Both the position numbers and the translations under genes were made by a program. A DNA stretch of 64,000 bases, taken from DASRHT01 sp035293765 (GTDB lineage: Bacteria > Chloroflexota > Ktedonobacteria > Ktedonobacterales > Ktedonobacteraceae). The stretch lies in assembly GCA_035293765.1 (NCBI GenBank), contig DATGMF010000084.1, forward strand, positions 15,450 to 79,449. The letters are read 5' to 3'. The notes beneath the pieces are model-generated. The model was given only the letters and a program-made list of their open reading frames with translations. It was not told the origin of the DNA and searched no databases. Below, one piece after another: positions 25,758 to 35,122 of this stretch (within the stretch, counting starts at the first letter, position 1; each line of letters opens with the position of its first letter).

Positions 25758-27044
25758 CTAGCGATAACTTGTAGCCGTAGCTTTACGGCGGTGTTGGCCG
25801 ATATGGGTAGTTTTCTCCCAGTCGGAGCTCCCTTTGATATAGCGGTAGATGGCACGAATAGAGCCGACGGCCAGTATCCATTGATAAGGAAAGAAGGTGA
25901 GTAGCATCATCATGGCCTCGCGCCAGCTCCACCTGCGTTTATGGACCTTCAAGAACTCGTGCAGCCCTGCTAAATCGATCAAGATTGCCAGCGCCAGGCA
26001 GTAGAGAGGGATGAAGGTCAGCATAGCCAGCCAGAGTGGAAACTTCACGAAAAAGAACATCAGCAGCGATACCGGAACCATCGCCACAAGGAACGTTTGT
26101 AATTCGGGCTGTATCAGCACGTAAAGGGCCAGGAGCCGCTGTGGAAACTTGCGTAGCTTCATCCAATCGCCTTTGAAGAGGATCTGAAGAAACCCTTGAT
26201 TCCAGCGTGTGCGCTGTTTGATGAACTGTTCGATAGTATGGGGCGTCTCTTCGCGGGTGACGAATTCGTCGTCATAGATGATGCGTACGCGGGCACGGGC
26301 AAGGCTCAGGCGGATGCCAAGATCGGCATCTTCGGTCAGGCAGGTCTCATCCCAGCCGCCAAGCTGTTCCATCAAGTCGCGGCGCAAGAAGACCGTATTG
26401 CCACCGAGCGGAGTCATACCAATGCGTGAGAAAAAGTGCATAGACGACTTAAACCAGAAAAAATACTCTAGCACATTAAGAAAGCAGAACCATTTGGTGT
26501 TGTGATTCATTAACTGGACGCCGCTTTGCACCACATCGACATTCTCTTTGAGCATCGTGGTATTGATAATATTCAAGATGTCGGGATGTGGGTCGTCTTC
26601 GGCATCGAAAATGCCCACAACATCGCCGCGCGCCACCTGAAGAGCAATATTTAACCCGTGCGGCTTATTCACCGGTAAATCGTTGAAAACGACCAGTTGC
26701 ACGTTAGAATCGCCAAGCTCATCAATCTTGGCCTGCGCCCTGGCGATAGTTCTGGGGTCATCTTCGCGACAGATAGCCAGAATCTGCACTAACTCTTTGG
26801 GGTAGTTGAGGTCATAGACTTTCTGCATGGTGCGGCGGAACACAGCCTCTTCATGGCGTGCCGGAAGCATAATGGTAAAGGAGAGACGGGGCTTCTGGTA
26901 AGTAGAGGGCGCATGATTAATCTTTGCATGCTCCGGTTTCTCCCAAATAAAGAGGCGCAAACGTATATTGAAGATAGCTTGAGCCGTCATCAACATACAG
27001 ATTAACAGGTAAATGAACTCAAGAAATCGTATCAAAATAAGCAT
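25758..27044 (-). CDS. Family 2 glycosyltransferase (membrane)
   Basis: From the ATG at 27044 (GAGGAATAGC upstream) the protein has 428 residues; in-frame starts at 27056 and 27068, and a TTG at 27173, are also possible. It has an N-terminal membrane helix, then a GT-A domain with GIFDAEDDPHPD holding the DxD metal motif and QRTRWNQG, the classic R-W motif of processive-type enzymes. Three or four membrane helices follow. The product could be a polysaccharide or a glycolipid; the acceptor is not visible. It stands before the GT39-type gene on the same strand. Confidence 0.82.
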   Translation of the reverse strand: MLILIRFLEFIYLLICMLMTAQAIFNIRLRLFIWEKPEHAKINHAPSTYQKPRLSFTIMLPARHEEAVFRRTMQKVYDLNYPKELVQILAICREDDPRTIARAQAKIDELGDSNVQLVVFNDLPVNKPHGLNIALQVARGDVVGIFDAEDDPHPDILNIINTTMLKENVDVVQSGVQLMNHNTKWFCFLNVLEYFFWFKSSMHFFSRIGMTPLGGNTVFLRRDLMEQLGGWDETCLTEDADLGIRLSLARARVRIIYDDEFVTREETPHTIEQFIKQRTRWNQGFLQILFKGDWMKLRKFPQRLLALYVLIQPELQTFLVAMVPVSLLMFFFVKFPLWLAMLTFIPLYCLALAILIDLAGLHEFLKVHKRRWSWREAMMMLLTFFPYQWILAVGSIRAIYRYIKGSSDWEKTTHIGQHRRKATATSYR

Positions 27045-27268
27045 GCTATTCCTCATATTCCTTCTCATCGTGAGAAATTTTAGCCGTTCATCATAACTGG
27101 TCGGCACGTTCTCAAAAGAACAATAGGGGGAAAATCTATCACCACCCTCCCTACTTCGCTGTCCATGCCTCAATATCGAAAAATTTATATCAGCTTTTTA
27201 GCTTTGCTATGTTGTATCATCATAGAAGCGGTATGGAGGAAGGGCTAGTAAGGCAAGCTATTGCCACA

Positions 27269-27297
27269 TTGTCAGGATTCGGATAGACTGAGATAAA
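27269..27297 (+). promoter_or_regulatory. Candidate promoter of the dehydrogenase gene
   Basis: TTGTCA (27269-27274), a 17-bp spacer and GATAAA (27292-27297) lie 48 bp before the dehydrogenase start. This is the only promoter-like pair noted in the 301-bp gap 27045-27345. Confidence 0.4.
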
Positions 27298-27345
27298 GAG
27301 AAAAAGACAGAGCTTGATAATAACCTCATAAGGAGAACCATAAGC

Positions 27346-28326
27346 ATGGTTGATGGTCTAAGAGTGATCAGCACATATCCCTTTTCCTCTACATCGCAGG
27401 AAATGCTGAGCGAAGCTGCTGGTGCGGCAATACTCTGTATCACCAATACAGAAGAGTTTTTAAGCAAGTTGCGAGAGGCTGAAGTTCTCTGCTCCTACTG
27501 GGTGCCAAACAACTGGCGCGAGCTGGCTCCCAACCTGCGCTGGCTCCAGGGCTCCGGTGCGGGCGTTGATGGGTTTACCGCAACCGGGATTCTCGATCCT
27601 GATAGTAAAGTCATTGTGACAACGGCGGTGGGTATTCATGCTACTTCGATTGGCGAGTACGTTTTTGGCAGCATGCTGATGTTTAACCGGACATGGCCTG
27701 AGATGGTGCGTTTGCAGGACCGTCACATCTGGCCGCGCAGCGCAAACTGGTATAAACTGGGCGGGCGTGAACTGGTGGATCAGACGCTAGGAATCATCGG
27801 GCTGGGCAGTATTGGGCGACGTATTGCGCAACTGGGGAAAGCGTTTGGCATGCATGTGCTGGCGACGCGGCGCTCGGCAACCGGTAACGAGGTAGATCCT
27901 GACGTGGACCGCTTCTGTCCAATGGATAGGCTGCATGACATGTTGCGCCAGAGCGACTATGTGGTGATCGCGGTTCCTTTGACGCGGGAGACAGAAAAGC
28001 TGATCGGGGAGGCCGAATTGCGCGCAATGCAGCCCCATACCTATCTGGTCAATATTGCGCGTGGACGTGTGATTGATGAAGCGACGCTGGTACGGGCGTT
28101 AAAAGAGGGGTGGATCGCCGGAGCCGGACTGGACGTCACTGAAGAGGAGCCTTTGCCCGCCGACAGCCCTTTGTACTCCATGTCAAACGTCATCTTAACC
28201 CCACATATTTCCGGGGTAAGCGTCCACTACGATAAGCGTCTGGCAGCCCTCTTTGCTGACAACCTGCGGCGCTATCGTGCCGGGGAGCCGCTGCTCAATC
28301 TGTATGATCCAGCTCGTGGATATTAG
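27346..28326 (+). CDS. NAD(P)-dependent D-2-hydroxyacid dehydrogenase family protein
   Basis: A protein of 326 residues. The NAD-binding fold shows GLGSIGRRIAQLGKAFGM. The substrate domain shows NIARGRVIDEATLVRAL, GAGLDVTEEEPLP and the catalytic His in LTPHISG. These features place it in the D-isomer-specific 2-hydroxyacid dehydrogenase family, which reduces 2-oxoacids. Which acid is used cannot be decided from the sequence. AAGGAGAACC precedes the ATG. The DUF3090 gene follows 32 bp later. Confidence 0.9.
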   Translation: MVDGLRVISTYPFSSTSQEMLSEAAGAAILCITNTEEFLSKLREAEVLCSYWVPNNWRELAPNLRWLQGSGAGVDGFTATGILDPDSKVIVTTAVGIHATSIGEYVFGSMLMFNRTWPEMVRLQDRHIWPRSANWYKLGGRELVDQTLGIIGLGSIGRRIAQLGKAFGMHVLATRRSATGNEVDPDVDRFCPMDRLHDMLRQSDYVVIAVPLTRETEKLIGEAELRAMQPHTYLVNIARGRVIDEATLVRALKEGWIAGAGLDVTEEEPLPADSPLYSMSNVILTPHISGVSVHYDKRLAALFADNLRRYRAGEPLLNLYDPARGY

Positions 28327-28358
28327 GAGCGTTGTAGAAGAGAGTTGAGAGGTAAGCA

Positions 28359-28961
28359 ATGAGTAGAGATTTAGGCCATATACGTGTTCTGGGCGCTGAC
28401 GCCGTGGGTCAGCCAGGTCAACGCCGCTTCCGTCTCTTTGTGCAAACTGCCAGGGATGCAGCCATCATGTGGATGGAGAAGGAGCAGTTGAGCAATCTAT
28501 CGGTGATGATAGATCGTATTCTAGCGCAGGTGACTGAAGGGCAGGTATTGCGCGTAGAAGCGAGAGCGGACGCAGGCAATGAGCCTGTACCGATGCCTCT
28601 CGACTTTCCCGGGTCGCCGGGCCATGAGTTCCAGGTCGGGCAGATGAAACTGAGCTTCGACGAGCGCGATGGCATGTTTGGTCTGGAGGTGACGCCGCTC
28701 GGGATCATCATGAGTCAGGGCATGGAGCCTCAGTTAGTGATGCGCGAGGAAGATGCGATCTCATTCACATTTACTCAACAGGATGCGCGGCAACTCGCCA
28801 GCTCGATCACGACAGTGGTAATGTCTGGTCGCCCCGTCTGTCCCCTGTGCCGTACTCCCCTTGATGGCGGGCCGCATGCCTGCGTCAAGCAGAATGGTCA
28901 CAGAGAGATTTTGCATATTGAAGAGAGGGAAGACGAGGAGGAGGATGAAGACGAGGAATGA
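28359..28961 (+). CDS. DUF3090 family protein
   Basis: A protein of 200 residues. The N-terminal GADAVGQPGQRRFRLFVQT, the segment WMEKEQLSNL, and the C-terminal CPLCRTPLDGGPHAC, a probable zinc-binding unit, match DUF3090/TIGR03847, known mainly from actinobacteria. No biochemical function is established. The last 15 residues are almost all acidic (EDEEEDEDEE). Confidence 0.85.
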   Translation: MSRDLGHIRVLGADAVGQPGQRRFRLFVQTARDAAIMWMEKEQLSNLSVMIDRILAQVTEGQVLRVEARADAGNEPVPMPLDFPGSPGHEFQVGQMKLSFDERDGMFGLEVTPLGIIMSQGMEPQLVMREEDAISFTFTQQDARQLASSITTVVMSGRPVCPLCRTPLDGGPHACVKQNGHREILHIEEREDEEEDEDEE

Positions 28962-28996
28962 GAAGAGCGCGAGCCTTCGCGCCCCTCTTTCCCTAG

Positions 28997-29407
28997 TCAA
29001 TCAATGCATAAGTATTTGTTTGCTTTCTGAAGGTAAGTCTCCTCATTGGCTTCAATCATGAGCTTATGGAGCGCCACAACATCGGCATCAGGTAAGCATT
29101 CGACCGGTTGCAAGCAGAGCCGCATAACGGCGTGACCGTTTTCTATTACCTGGACATATCCCTTCGCCCGGGGGACACGATATACACGTTGAGGTTCGGT
29201 GGGGCTGGGTATTTCCAGGTAGCCTCGCCAGCTCAATTGACAAAATTGCTCTGGTGTCAGTATATCGCGTAGCAGGTCCGCGGCACGCCTCTCTGCGCGC
29301 GACCATCCCTTAAAGTATGGTTGAAAGATTAACCATACCATCGGTAAGATTGCAAGCAGAATGACAATCCAACACAGGGCGGTGAGCACCTGAGAGACCA
29401 GATTCAT
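28997..29407 (-). CDS. Single-helix membrane protein of unknown function
   Basis: A protein of 136 residues with one N-terminal membrane helix (about residues 10-28) and a soluble domain with no recognised motif. Its start ATG overlaps the stop of the preceding gene by four bases (ATGA), so the pair is probably co-translated. Confidence 0.6.
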   Translation of the reverse strand: MNLVSQVLTALCWIVILLAILPMVWLIFQPYFKGWSRAERRAADLLRDILTPEQFCQLSWRGYLEIPSPTEPQRVYRVPRAKGYVQVIENGHAVMRLCLQPVECLPDADVVALHKLMIEANEETYLQKANKYLCID

Positions 29408-29649
29408 CCGCCAACGACTCGCGGGACCATCACTATCTGTTCTGCGGTAGCGTCAAACTGGTCGATGCGCTGTATGGGTTTCCCAGGGTCAATTCGGAAG
29501 GCCGTAGCACCTTTAGAGCGTTCCTGGGCGAAGATCCTCTCTGCTTCCCGCACGGCTGCAACCGCTTCGGGATCGCCCGCCAGAACTTTCTGCTCTTCCC
29601 AGGTAATACGGTCATCGCCGCGCCGTGACATTACCCGTAACATTCCCAC
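29404..29649 (-). CDS. Small soluble protein of unknown function
   Basis: An 81-residue, charged protein that starts at GTG with GGAGG seven bases upstream (an ATG two codons later is the alternative). It contains an Ala/Glu-rich helix (DPEAVAAVREAERIFAQE) and no known motif. It overlaps the membrane-protein gene downstream by four bases, suggesting a two-gene unit. Confidence 0.55.
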   Translation of the reverse strand: MGMLRVMSRRGDDRITWEEQKVLAGDPEAVAAVREAERIFAQERSKGATAFRIDPGKPIQRIDQFDATAEQIVMVPRVVGG

Positions 29650-29883
29650 TGTCGTTCCTCCTTCGTAAGTCTACGCCAATTTCGCATGGCTATTTACGAT
29701 GAACAATCTCAGGGCTTCCGCCTGGTTGCCCCTTGTAACAAAACGAACTACATGGAACAGGTGAGCGGACATCGATTAGAATGCCTCTATGTAATAGCAC
29801 GTATCGCTCTGATAGAACGTTTCTCGAATCTCCCTACGCCTGTGCGCGAAGTGGAGTATGGCGCGTCCAGGTACTTCCGCTCC

Positions 29884-29926
29884 GCGTTCTGTAGGGGCAG
29901 GGCTTGCCCCTGCCCCTACAGAACGC
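29884..29926. repeat. 19-bp perfect hairpin with GTAGGGGC core
   Basis: Arms at 29884-29902 and 29908-29926 are perfectly complementary, with a 5-nt loop. The core GTAGGGGCAGGG recurs as GTAGGGGCGGGG at 54.9 kb and as GTAGGGGCAATC at 6.2 kb. There is no T run. The 394-bp gap 29650-30043 holds no convincing gene. Confidence 0.75.
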
Positions 29927-30043
29927 CAGCAGCGTTGGAACGCGGAACATTTCAAGGTACAAGCAGTAATAGGTTGAACTCGATCTATTATTACTATTGT
30001 ACGTGACTGCGCCAGGATAGTCAATGCTTATGCTCTATCCAAA

Positions 30044-30889
30044 TCAACTTGCCGTTACCACCGAGACTGCTGCGGTGCCTGGTCCGGTGTGGGTTCCCAG
30101 TACTCCTCCCAGTTTATAGATCGGAATCTCACCGGAGTAGGTTGCCTTTAAGGCCTGGGCGAGCTGCTGACCGACTTCGTCGCTCGCTTCAGCAATGGCG
30201 ATGTACTCGATGGGCTCCATCTCGCCGACCAGTTGCGCCAGGCGTACATAGGCTTTGTTGCGCGTGCGAGGCTGCTCCAGTGGAATAACCTCGCCGTCCT
30301 TCAACGAAATAATTGGCTTGAAGCTCAGCATATTCCCCAGCAACGCTTTGGCTCCCCCAATGCGCCCTCCGCGCTTGACGTACTCCAGCGTATCCAGCAC
30401 TGCCAGGATGCGGGTGCGCGCGAGTTGATCGAGGAGGTGCGCTTTGATTTCTTCGAGGCCCGCCCCGCTTTGCGCTTTCCTGGCGGCCTCCATCACCGGA
30501 TATGACATGCCGACGCTGATGCTTTGAGAATCTACAATCTCAATGGGGATCTTCTTCAGGTTCTCGGGGAGCGCGTCACGGGCCGTACAGGCCGACTGGT
30601 ATGTGCCGCTCAGTTTTGAGGAAAGGTGGACTGAGAGGATGGCATCGGCTCCCTCGTTGATCAGGCGAGTAAAAGCTTCATCGAATGCCGCTGGCGACGG
30701 CTGCGATGTTCTTGGTAAATCCTTACTTTCCTGCAACTTTTTGTAGAAAGCGGCGTTATCCAGTTCGATGTTATCAAGATAGGCGTCATCCCCGAAAAAA
30801 ACGGTGAGCGGGACTATCGTGATGTTGAGGGCTTCCGCCTGGGCCACAGAGATATCTGCGGTGCTATCGGTGACAATACGAACGACCAT
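30044..30889 (-). CDS. DegV family fatty acid-binding protein (FakB)
   Basis: A protein of 281 residues. It opens with IVTDSTADIS, which positions a bound fatty acid, and contains SSKLSGTYQSA and IVDSQSISVGMSYPV, all DegV-family landmarks. DegV proteins hold a fatty acid so that FakA can phosphorylate it. ATCAGGAGG precedes the ATG. It is the last gene of the Asp23-fakA-degV operon, which gives both parts of the fatty acid kinase. Confidence 0.92.
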   Translation of the reverse strand: MVVRIVTDSTADISVAQAEALNITIVPLTVFFGDDAYLDNIELDNAAFYKKLQESKDLPRTSQPSPAAFDEAFTRLINEGADAILSVHLSSKLSGTYQSACTARDALPENLKKIPIEIVDSQSISVGMSYPVMEAARKAQSGAGLEEIKAHLLDQLARTRILAVLDTLEYVKRGGRIGGAKALLGNMLSFKPIISLKDGEVIPLEQPRTRNKAYVRLAQLVGEMEPIEYIAIAEASDEVGQQLAQALKATYSGEIPIYKLGGVLGTHTGPGTAAVSVVTAS

Positions 30890-30969
30890 AGGGCCTCCTG
30901 ATGATAGAAAAATAATAAGGACAAAATAAGTGCGAAACGGTGGTGAGAAAACGTCTGTACAGGGTAGCC

Positions 30970-32667
30970 TTACTCCGCTGAAATGATATAGGCATAGTAA
31001 GGTTGGCCTCCATCGACGACCTCAATTTCAAGATGAGAATGCCGCTCTTTGATGGATTTCGCGGTCTGTCGCGCCTCTTCGTGCGTGACATTTTCTCCAT
31101 AGTAGAGCGTCAGCAGCTCGTAATCGCCGATGTTCATCCGCTGCAAGGTGTCGTGAAGAACGCGCGTGATATCCTGGCCTGCGACGGCGAGATCGCCGTT
31201 GACGACTCCGATGAAATCGCCCTCGCGCACATGCACGCTCCCTATGTGTACGGAGCGTACCGCCGTTGTGATTTCGGCGGTCTGGATATACTTGATCGCT
31301 TCGGTCATATGCTGACAATTGGTGGTGAAGTCGGCCTCGAAGTTGTAGCTGAGAAGGGCCGCAATGCCCTGGGGAAGCGTCTTGCTTGGAACGACATAGA
31401 CCTCTTTTGGCGTCAGATCGACTACCTGCTGGGCGCTGAGGATCACATTACTGTTATTTGGCAAAATGATTACCTGGCTGGTTGGCTGTGCATCAACGGC
31501 GGAGAGCAGCTCCTCGATGCTGGGATTCATGGACTGGCCGCCGGCGACAATAGCGTTGACGTGAAGTCCCTGATAAACTTTCTCAAAGCCTGCGCCTGAG
31601 ACGACGGCGATAGTGGCGATCTGCGTTACTGGCGCTGTCTCCTGAACGGCTTCTGCGGCGTGTTCGGCCTCGCTCTCGGCGGCATAGGTAAGGCTCTGTT
31701 CTTGCAGGTTTTCGATATTGATATCGAGCAGGCTGCCCAGGCTCACGCCATAGTCAAGGATTTTGCCAGGGGTCAGGGTATGAGTATGAACCTTCAGCAT
31801 TTTCTCGTCGCCTGCTACAACGGTAGAAACGCCACCCATATCAATGATCGTCTGACGAATGGTTTCAACGTCGAGCTTCTCTCCCCGCAGCAAGAAAACA
31901 ACCTCGTAACCAAACTCTTCTTCGATAGTGACGCGGCCCTTCATGGTGCGAGCTTCTGGCTCTTTTGGCACTTTGACGATATTTTCAGTGGGGGAAGGCG
32001 CTGCGTTGGCTTCGCCGCGAATGTAGCGCAAGATGCCCTCTAACAGCGTGCAAAAACCCTGGCCGCCGGCATCCACCACGCCTGCTTGTTTAAGCAAAGG
32101 CAGCAATTCGGGGGTGCGCGCTACTGCTCGCCGGGCCGCTGCGACAACCTCTTGCATTTGTGCGACAAGGTCATCTCCTTTCTCGGCGCTCTGCGTGGCT
32201 GCCTCAGCCGCTTCTCGTACCACTGTGAGGATAGTGCCTTCTACCGGCTTAATTACCGCGCGATAGGCCAGGCGAGAGGCTTCCTGTAGCGCGATGGCAA
32301 GATCCTGAGCAGTGAAGGTTGACTTCTTTTCCAGGCCCGCCGCCAGGCCGCGCAGCGTCTGTGAGAGAATAACGCCAGAGTTGCCTCGTGCCCCCAACAA
32401 GGCATCATGAGCGATTTTCGATGCAATGACCGTGGCGGAAGTTTCGTTGCTGGTGGCGATGTTGCGAATGGCAGATTTCATCGTCGCCGACATATTTGAG
32501 CCTGTATCGCCATCGGGTACGGGGAAAACATTCAGTGCATTGATCGCATCGCGATGTTCTTCTAACCACGCAGCGCCAGCCAGGATAGCTTTCTTCAGGT
32601 CCTGACCATCGAAGACGCTGATACGTCTGGCTCTGATGCGTATTCTGCGTGGTGATTGTTCCTGCAT
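30970..32667 (-). CDS. fakA: DAK2-domain fatty acid kinase (FakA/YloV)
   Basis: A protein of 565 residues. The N-terminal DhaL/DAK2 kinase domain shows FPVPDGDTGSNMSATM and GARGNSGVILSQ, which bind Mg-ATP. The middle and C-terminal domains match YloV proteins. FakA transfers phosphate from ATP to a fatty acid held by a DegV protein, feeding lipid synthesis. The gene lies between Asp23 and degV, the usual operon order. Confidence 0.92.
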   Translation of the reverse strand: MQEQSPRRIRIRARRISVFDGQDLKKAILAGAAWLEEHRDAINALNVFPVPDGDTGSNMSATMKSAIRNIATSNETSATVIASKIAHDALLGARGNSGVILSQTLRGLAAGLEKKSTFTAQDLAIALQEASRLAYRAVIKPVEGTILTVVREAAEAATQSAEKGDDLVAQMQEVVAAARRAVARTPELLPLLKQAGVVDAGGQGFCTLLEGILRYIRGEANAAPSPTENIVKVPKEPEARTMKGRVTIEEEFGYEVVFLLRGEKLDVETIRQTIIDMGGVSTVVAGDEKMLKVHTHTLTPGKILDYGVSLGSLLDINIENLQEQSLTYAAESEAEHAAEAVQETAPVTQIATIAVVSGAGFEKVYQGLHVNAIVAGGQSMNPSIEELLSAVDAQPTSQVIILPNNSNVILSAQQVVDLTPKEVYVVPSKTLPQGIAALLSYNFEADFTTNCQHMTEAIKYIQTAEITTAVRSVHIGSVHVREGDFIGVVNGDLAVAGQDITRVLHDTLQRMNIGDYELLTLYYGENVTHEEARQTAKSIKERHSHLEIEVVDGGQPYYAYIISAE

Positions 32668-32677
32668 AACGGCTCTG

Positions 32678-33088
32678 TTACCTTTTATCCTTTATTGCTT
32701 TCGCTGATTGTGCCGGCCCGTGCAGCAGTCCCTGGACATTGACATTGACCTGGGCAACCGGGATATCTAGCATCTTCTCTATCGAAAATTTGACGCTGCT
32801 CATGATGTTATTTGCGATTTCAGATATGCGCAACCCATACTCTAATGCGACATACACATCGACGATGAGCTGGTTGTTGATGGTATTTACCCGTATCCCT
32901 TGATTGCTCTGTTCGGGAGGAAGAATGACGGCTCGCCCATTCTGTAAGCGCGGGGCGGCAATGCCCAGCACGCCGTAGCACCCACTGGTGGCCTGGACTG
33001 CAATTGTATGAATAGCGTTGGGCAAAATCTCAATCTTACCAAGCGGGCGAGATCCATCCTGTGGTTGAATAGCAGATGCTTTTGGCAT
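32678..33088 (-). CDS. Asp23/Gls24 family envelope stress protein
   Basis: A protein of about 136 residues from the ATG at 33088; an in-frame TTG at 33112 would add eight. VQATSGCYGVLGIA near the start and VDVYVALEYGLRISEIA are typical of the Asp23/YloU family, which is placed before fakA in many bacteria and has been linked to cell-envelope homeostasis. It stops 11 bp before fakA. Confidence 0.88.
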   Translation of the reverse strand: MPKASAIQPQDGSRPLGKIEILPNAIHTIAVQATSGCYGVLGIAAPRLQNGRAVILPPEQSNQGIRVNTINNQLIVDVYVALEYGLRISEIANNIMSSVKFSIEKMLDIPVAQVNVNVQGLLHGPAQSAKAIKDKR

Positions 33089-33184
33089 ACGCACATATCT
33101 CTCTCTTGCCAAAATTCTTGATATCGGTTATACTCGCTTAACGTGTTCGGGTTTCCCAGATCGGTTCGCGAGTTTTACTGATGC

Positions 33185-33213
33185 AGTATACCAGAGGCTC
33201 CAGGGATAATCAA
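33185..33213 (-). promoter_or_regulatory. Candidate promoter of the Asp23-fakA-degV operon
   Basis: TTGATT (33208-33213), a 17-bp spacer and TATACT (33185-33190) read leftward in the gap between Asp23 and rpmB. The gene starts about 97 bp downstream, which leaves a longish leader. Confidence 0.5.
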
Positions 33214-33293
33214 GTAAACATAGCGGAGCCTGGATACAAACTACTCTGGAAGGTCCAGAGAGAATCCATTGAGATTTTAGGGAGGAAGTTGAT

Positions 33294-33491
33294 ATGCCAG
33301 CAGGCCGTTGTGATATATGCGAGCGCAAGCCGATGTATGGCAATAATGTACCACATTCTCAGCATCGCACGCGCCGTCGCTTTGTGCTCAATGTGCAGCG
33401 TCGTCGCATTGAAGTGAATGGCAGGCCCCGCACCGTCAATATCTGTACGCGTTGTCTGCGCACTATGAGCAAGCTGCCCAGGACCCGCTAG
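33294..33491 (+). CDS. rpmB: 50S ribosomal protein L28
   Basis: A protein of 65 residues. CDICERKPMYGNNV and RRFVLNVQRRRIEVNG are the L28 signature. Two CxxC pairs (CDIC and CTRC) make it a zinc-ribbon type. GGGAGGAAG precedes the ATG. It is divergent from the Asp23-fakA operon, an arrangement also common in Firmicutes. Confidence 0.96.
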   Translation: MPAGRCDICERKPMYGNNVPHSQHRTRRRFVLNVQRRRIEVNGRPRTVNICTRCLRTMSKLPRTR

Positions 33492-33523
33492 CCTCGGCCA
33501 TGCCATTCTGTGCCAGTGGGGAT

Positions 33524-33590
33524 AGGATACCCACAAGGGGTACTTTACTTGTTGCTAGATGGAGTGCTCCTTGTGGGTATCCTGTTGCTT
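33524..33590 (+). terminator. Intrinsic terminator of rpmB
   Basis: A 15-bp perfect stem (33524-33538 and 33569-33583) with a 30-nt loop is followed by GTTGCTTTTT. It lies 33 bp after rpmB and before the converging rlmN. Confidence 0.8.
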
Positions 33591-33614
33591 TTTGAGATTT
33601 ATCCGGCATGATAA

Positions 33615-34784
33615 TTAGACAGTGACGGTTGGCACTGCCGTTTTGCGCTGCTTTTCAAAACGCGTACGCAACTGCCCGCATGCGGCAGCGATATCGTCGC
33701 CGCGTTCGGCTCGCACGCTATTGCTGACTCCGTATTCGAACAGAACATTGCGAAACGCACGTATAGCCTCAGGGCCGGGAAGACGATAGGCAGCGGAGGT
33801 TGCATTGACCGGAATGCAGTTGACGTGCGCGAATTGTTTGAGCGGCGCAAGCAGTTCCGCGAGTTGCCGCGCGTGCTCCGGTGTATCGTTGACATCCGAC
33901 AGCAGGATATATTCAAATGTCACCTGCCGTCGTGTGGCTGCGATATAGTCCTGGCAGGCGGCAAGCAGCTCCTTTAGGGGATATTTCCGGTTGATGGGCA
34001 TGGTCCGGCTGCGCGCCTCATCGGTGGGGGCGTGGAGCGAGATTGCCAGATTGACCTGGAGCTGTTCCTGGCTGAGCTTGCGAATAGCGGGTACCAGCCC
34101 GACGGTGGAGACGGTCATATGCCTGGCTCCCAGGTTGAAGCCCTCTGGACTATTCAGAATGCGCAAGGCTTGCAGCACGTTATTGTAGTTATGCAGCGGC
34201 TCGCCCATGCCCATTAAAACGATGTTGGTGATATGGTCGATGGGGTTACTCTCAGGGAGTCCGGCGGCCACCCAGGGCGCGGCCCGCAGTTCATGGGCAA
34301 AGTAGAGCACCTGGGCCACGATCTCACCTGCGCTCAAATGGCGATCAAAGCCCATCTGTCCGGTTGCGCAAAAGGTACAGCCGAAGGCGCAGCCAGCCTG
34401 GCTGGAGACGCAGACCGTTGCCCGCGCGCTGTTTTCCTTCAGCGGCGGATAGAGCATCAAGACCGATTCGATCAGCTTACCATCAGCCAGCTCCAGCAGG
34501 ATTTTGCGCGTGCGATCATCTTTCGAGTGCAGCTCGTTCCTCACCACCATTGGTCCAATGCATGCCTCGGCTGCCAGTTTATCGCGTAACGACTGGGGCA
34601 GGTTGGTCATGGCGGCAAAGTCGGTCACAAGTTGCCGGTAGAGCCAGTTATACACCTGCCGGGCGCGAAAAGGTGCCTCCCCTCGCTCTTTCAGCCATTG
34701 CTGAAGCTGCGGCAAAGTGAATGCAAGTAGATCCGTTTTTTGATTCATTGTAGGTTGCGGTGTCGTTATTGTTGGTGTCATCAT
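33615..34784 (-). CDS. rlmN: 23S rRNA/tRNA adenine-C2 methyltransferase RlmN
   Basis: A protein of 389 residues, a radical SAM enzyme that methylates A2503 of 23S rRNA and A37 of some tRNAs. The iron-sulfur cluster motif is GCAFGCTFCATG, and MGMGEPLHNYNNVLQAL is the SAM-binding GEP region. A further cysteine near the C terminus (AAACGQLR) is the methyl-carrier residue. The start ATG overlaps the preceding gene's stop by four bases; a later ATG at 34748 is less likely. Confidence 0.96.
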   Translation of the reverse strand: MMTPTITTPQPTMNQKTDLLAFTLPQLQQWLKERGEAPFRARQVYNWLYRQLVTDFAAMTNLPQSLRDKLAAEACIGPMVVRNELHSKDDRTRKILLELADGKLIESVLMLYPPLKENSARATVCVSSQAGCAFGCTFCATGQMGFDRHLSAGEIVAQVLYFAHELRAAPWVAAGLPESNPIDHITNIVLMGMGEPLHNYNNVLQALRILNSPEGFNLGARHMTVSTVGLVPAIRKLSQEQLQVNLAISLHAPTDEARSRTMPINRKYPLKELLAACQDYIAATRRQVTFEYILLSDVNDTPEHARQLAELLAPLKQFAHVNCIPVNATSAAYRLPGPEAIRAFRNVLFEYGVSNSVRAERGDDIAAACGQLRTRFEKQRKTAVPTVTV

Positions 34785-35122
34785 CGACTTTCATTATAGC
34801 ATGGATTTGCTGTGAGCGCACCATCTTTTTCCCCACCGTTTTCGTTTTGCAACGCTCCCTTGATCTCACGAATTACCTGTCTTGCCTGCTTCTCTCCCGG
34901 TGCGCTACCGATTTTAACGATCAGCTCTCGTAGCGTTGCGGGGTCTGTAATCTGTTCTGCTACTTGCCTGACCAGGAATCTGATCCGTGGAAAGCGTGCC
35001 TGCACAATCTCCAGCATCACCTGGCGCTGCTCCTCGCGATGGCGTCGGCCTTCTTCCGCCCTTATCTGCTCCTCAATCTCCTGATAGATCCAGGTATTAC
35101 GTAACATATCGTAATTGCGCAT
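34781..35122 (-). CDS. Stand-alone C-terminal domain of Rpn-type protein
   Basis: A protein of 113 residues from the ATG at 35122, which has AGGAGGGAGT upstream. Its middle and end match the C-terminal 55 residues of the neighbouring Rpn-family protein: both show IV.[T/A]RFP, then QI.DP..L..LI.KI. The nuclease domain is missing. It may be a decayed relative or an independent small protein with a helical adaptor domain. It overlaps rlmN by four bases and is divergent from the Rpn gene. Confidence 0.6.
   Translation of the reverse strand: MRNYDMLRNTWIYQEIEEQIRAEEGRRHREEQRQVMLEIVQARFPRIRFLVRQVAEQITDPATLRELIVKIGSAPGEKQARQVIREIKGALQNENGGEKDGALTANPCYNESR

Noticed and set aside
29686..30006. 106-codon plus-strand open frame
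   Set aside because: It runs through the GTAGGGGC hairpin, has no family motif and Cys/Tyr-rich composition; treated as non-coding.
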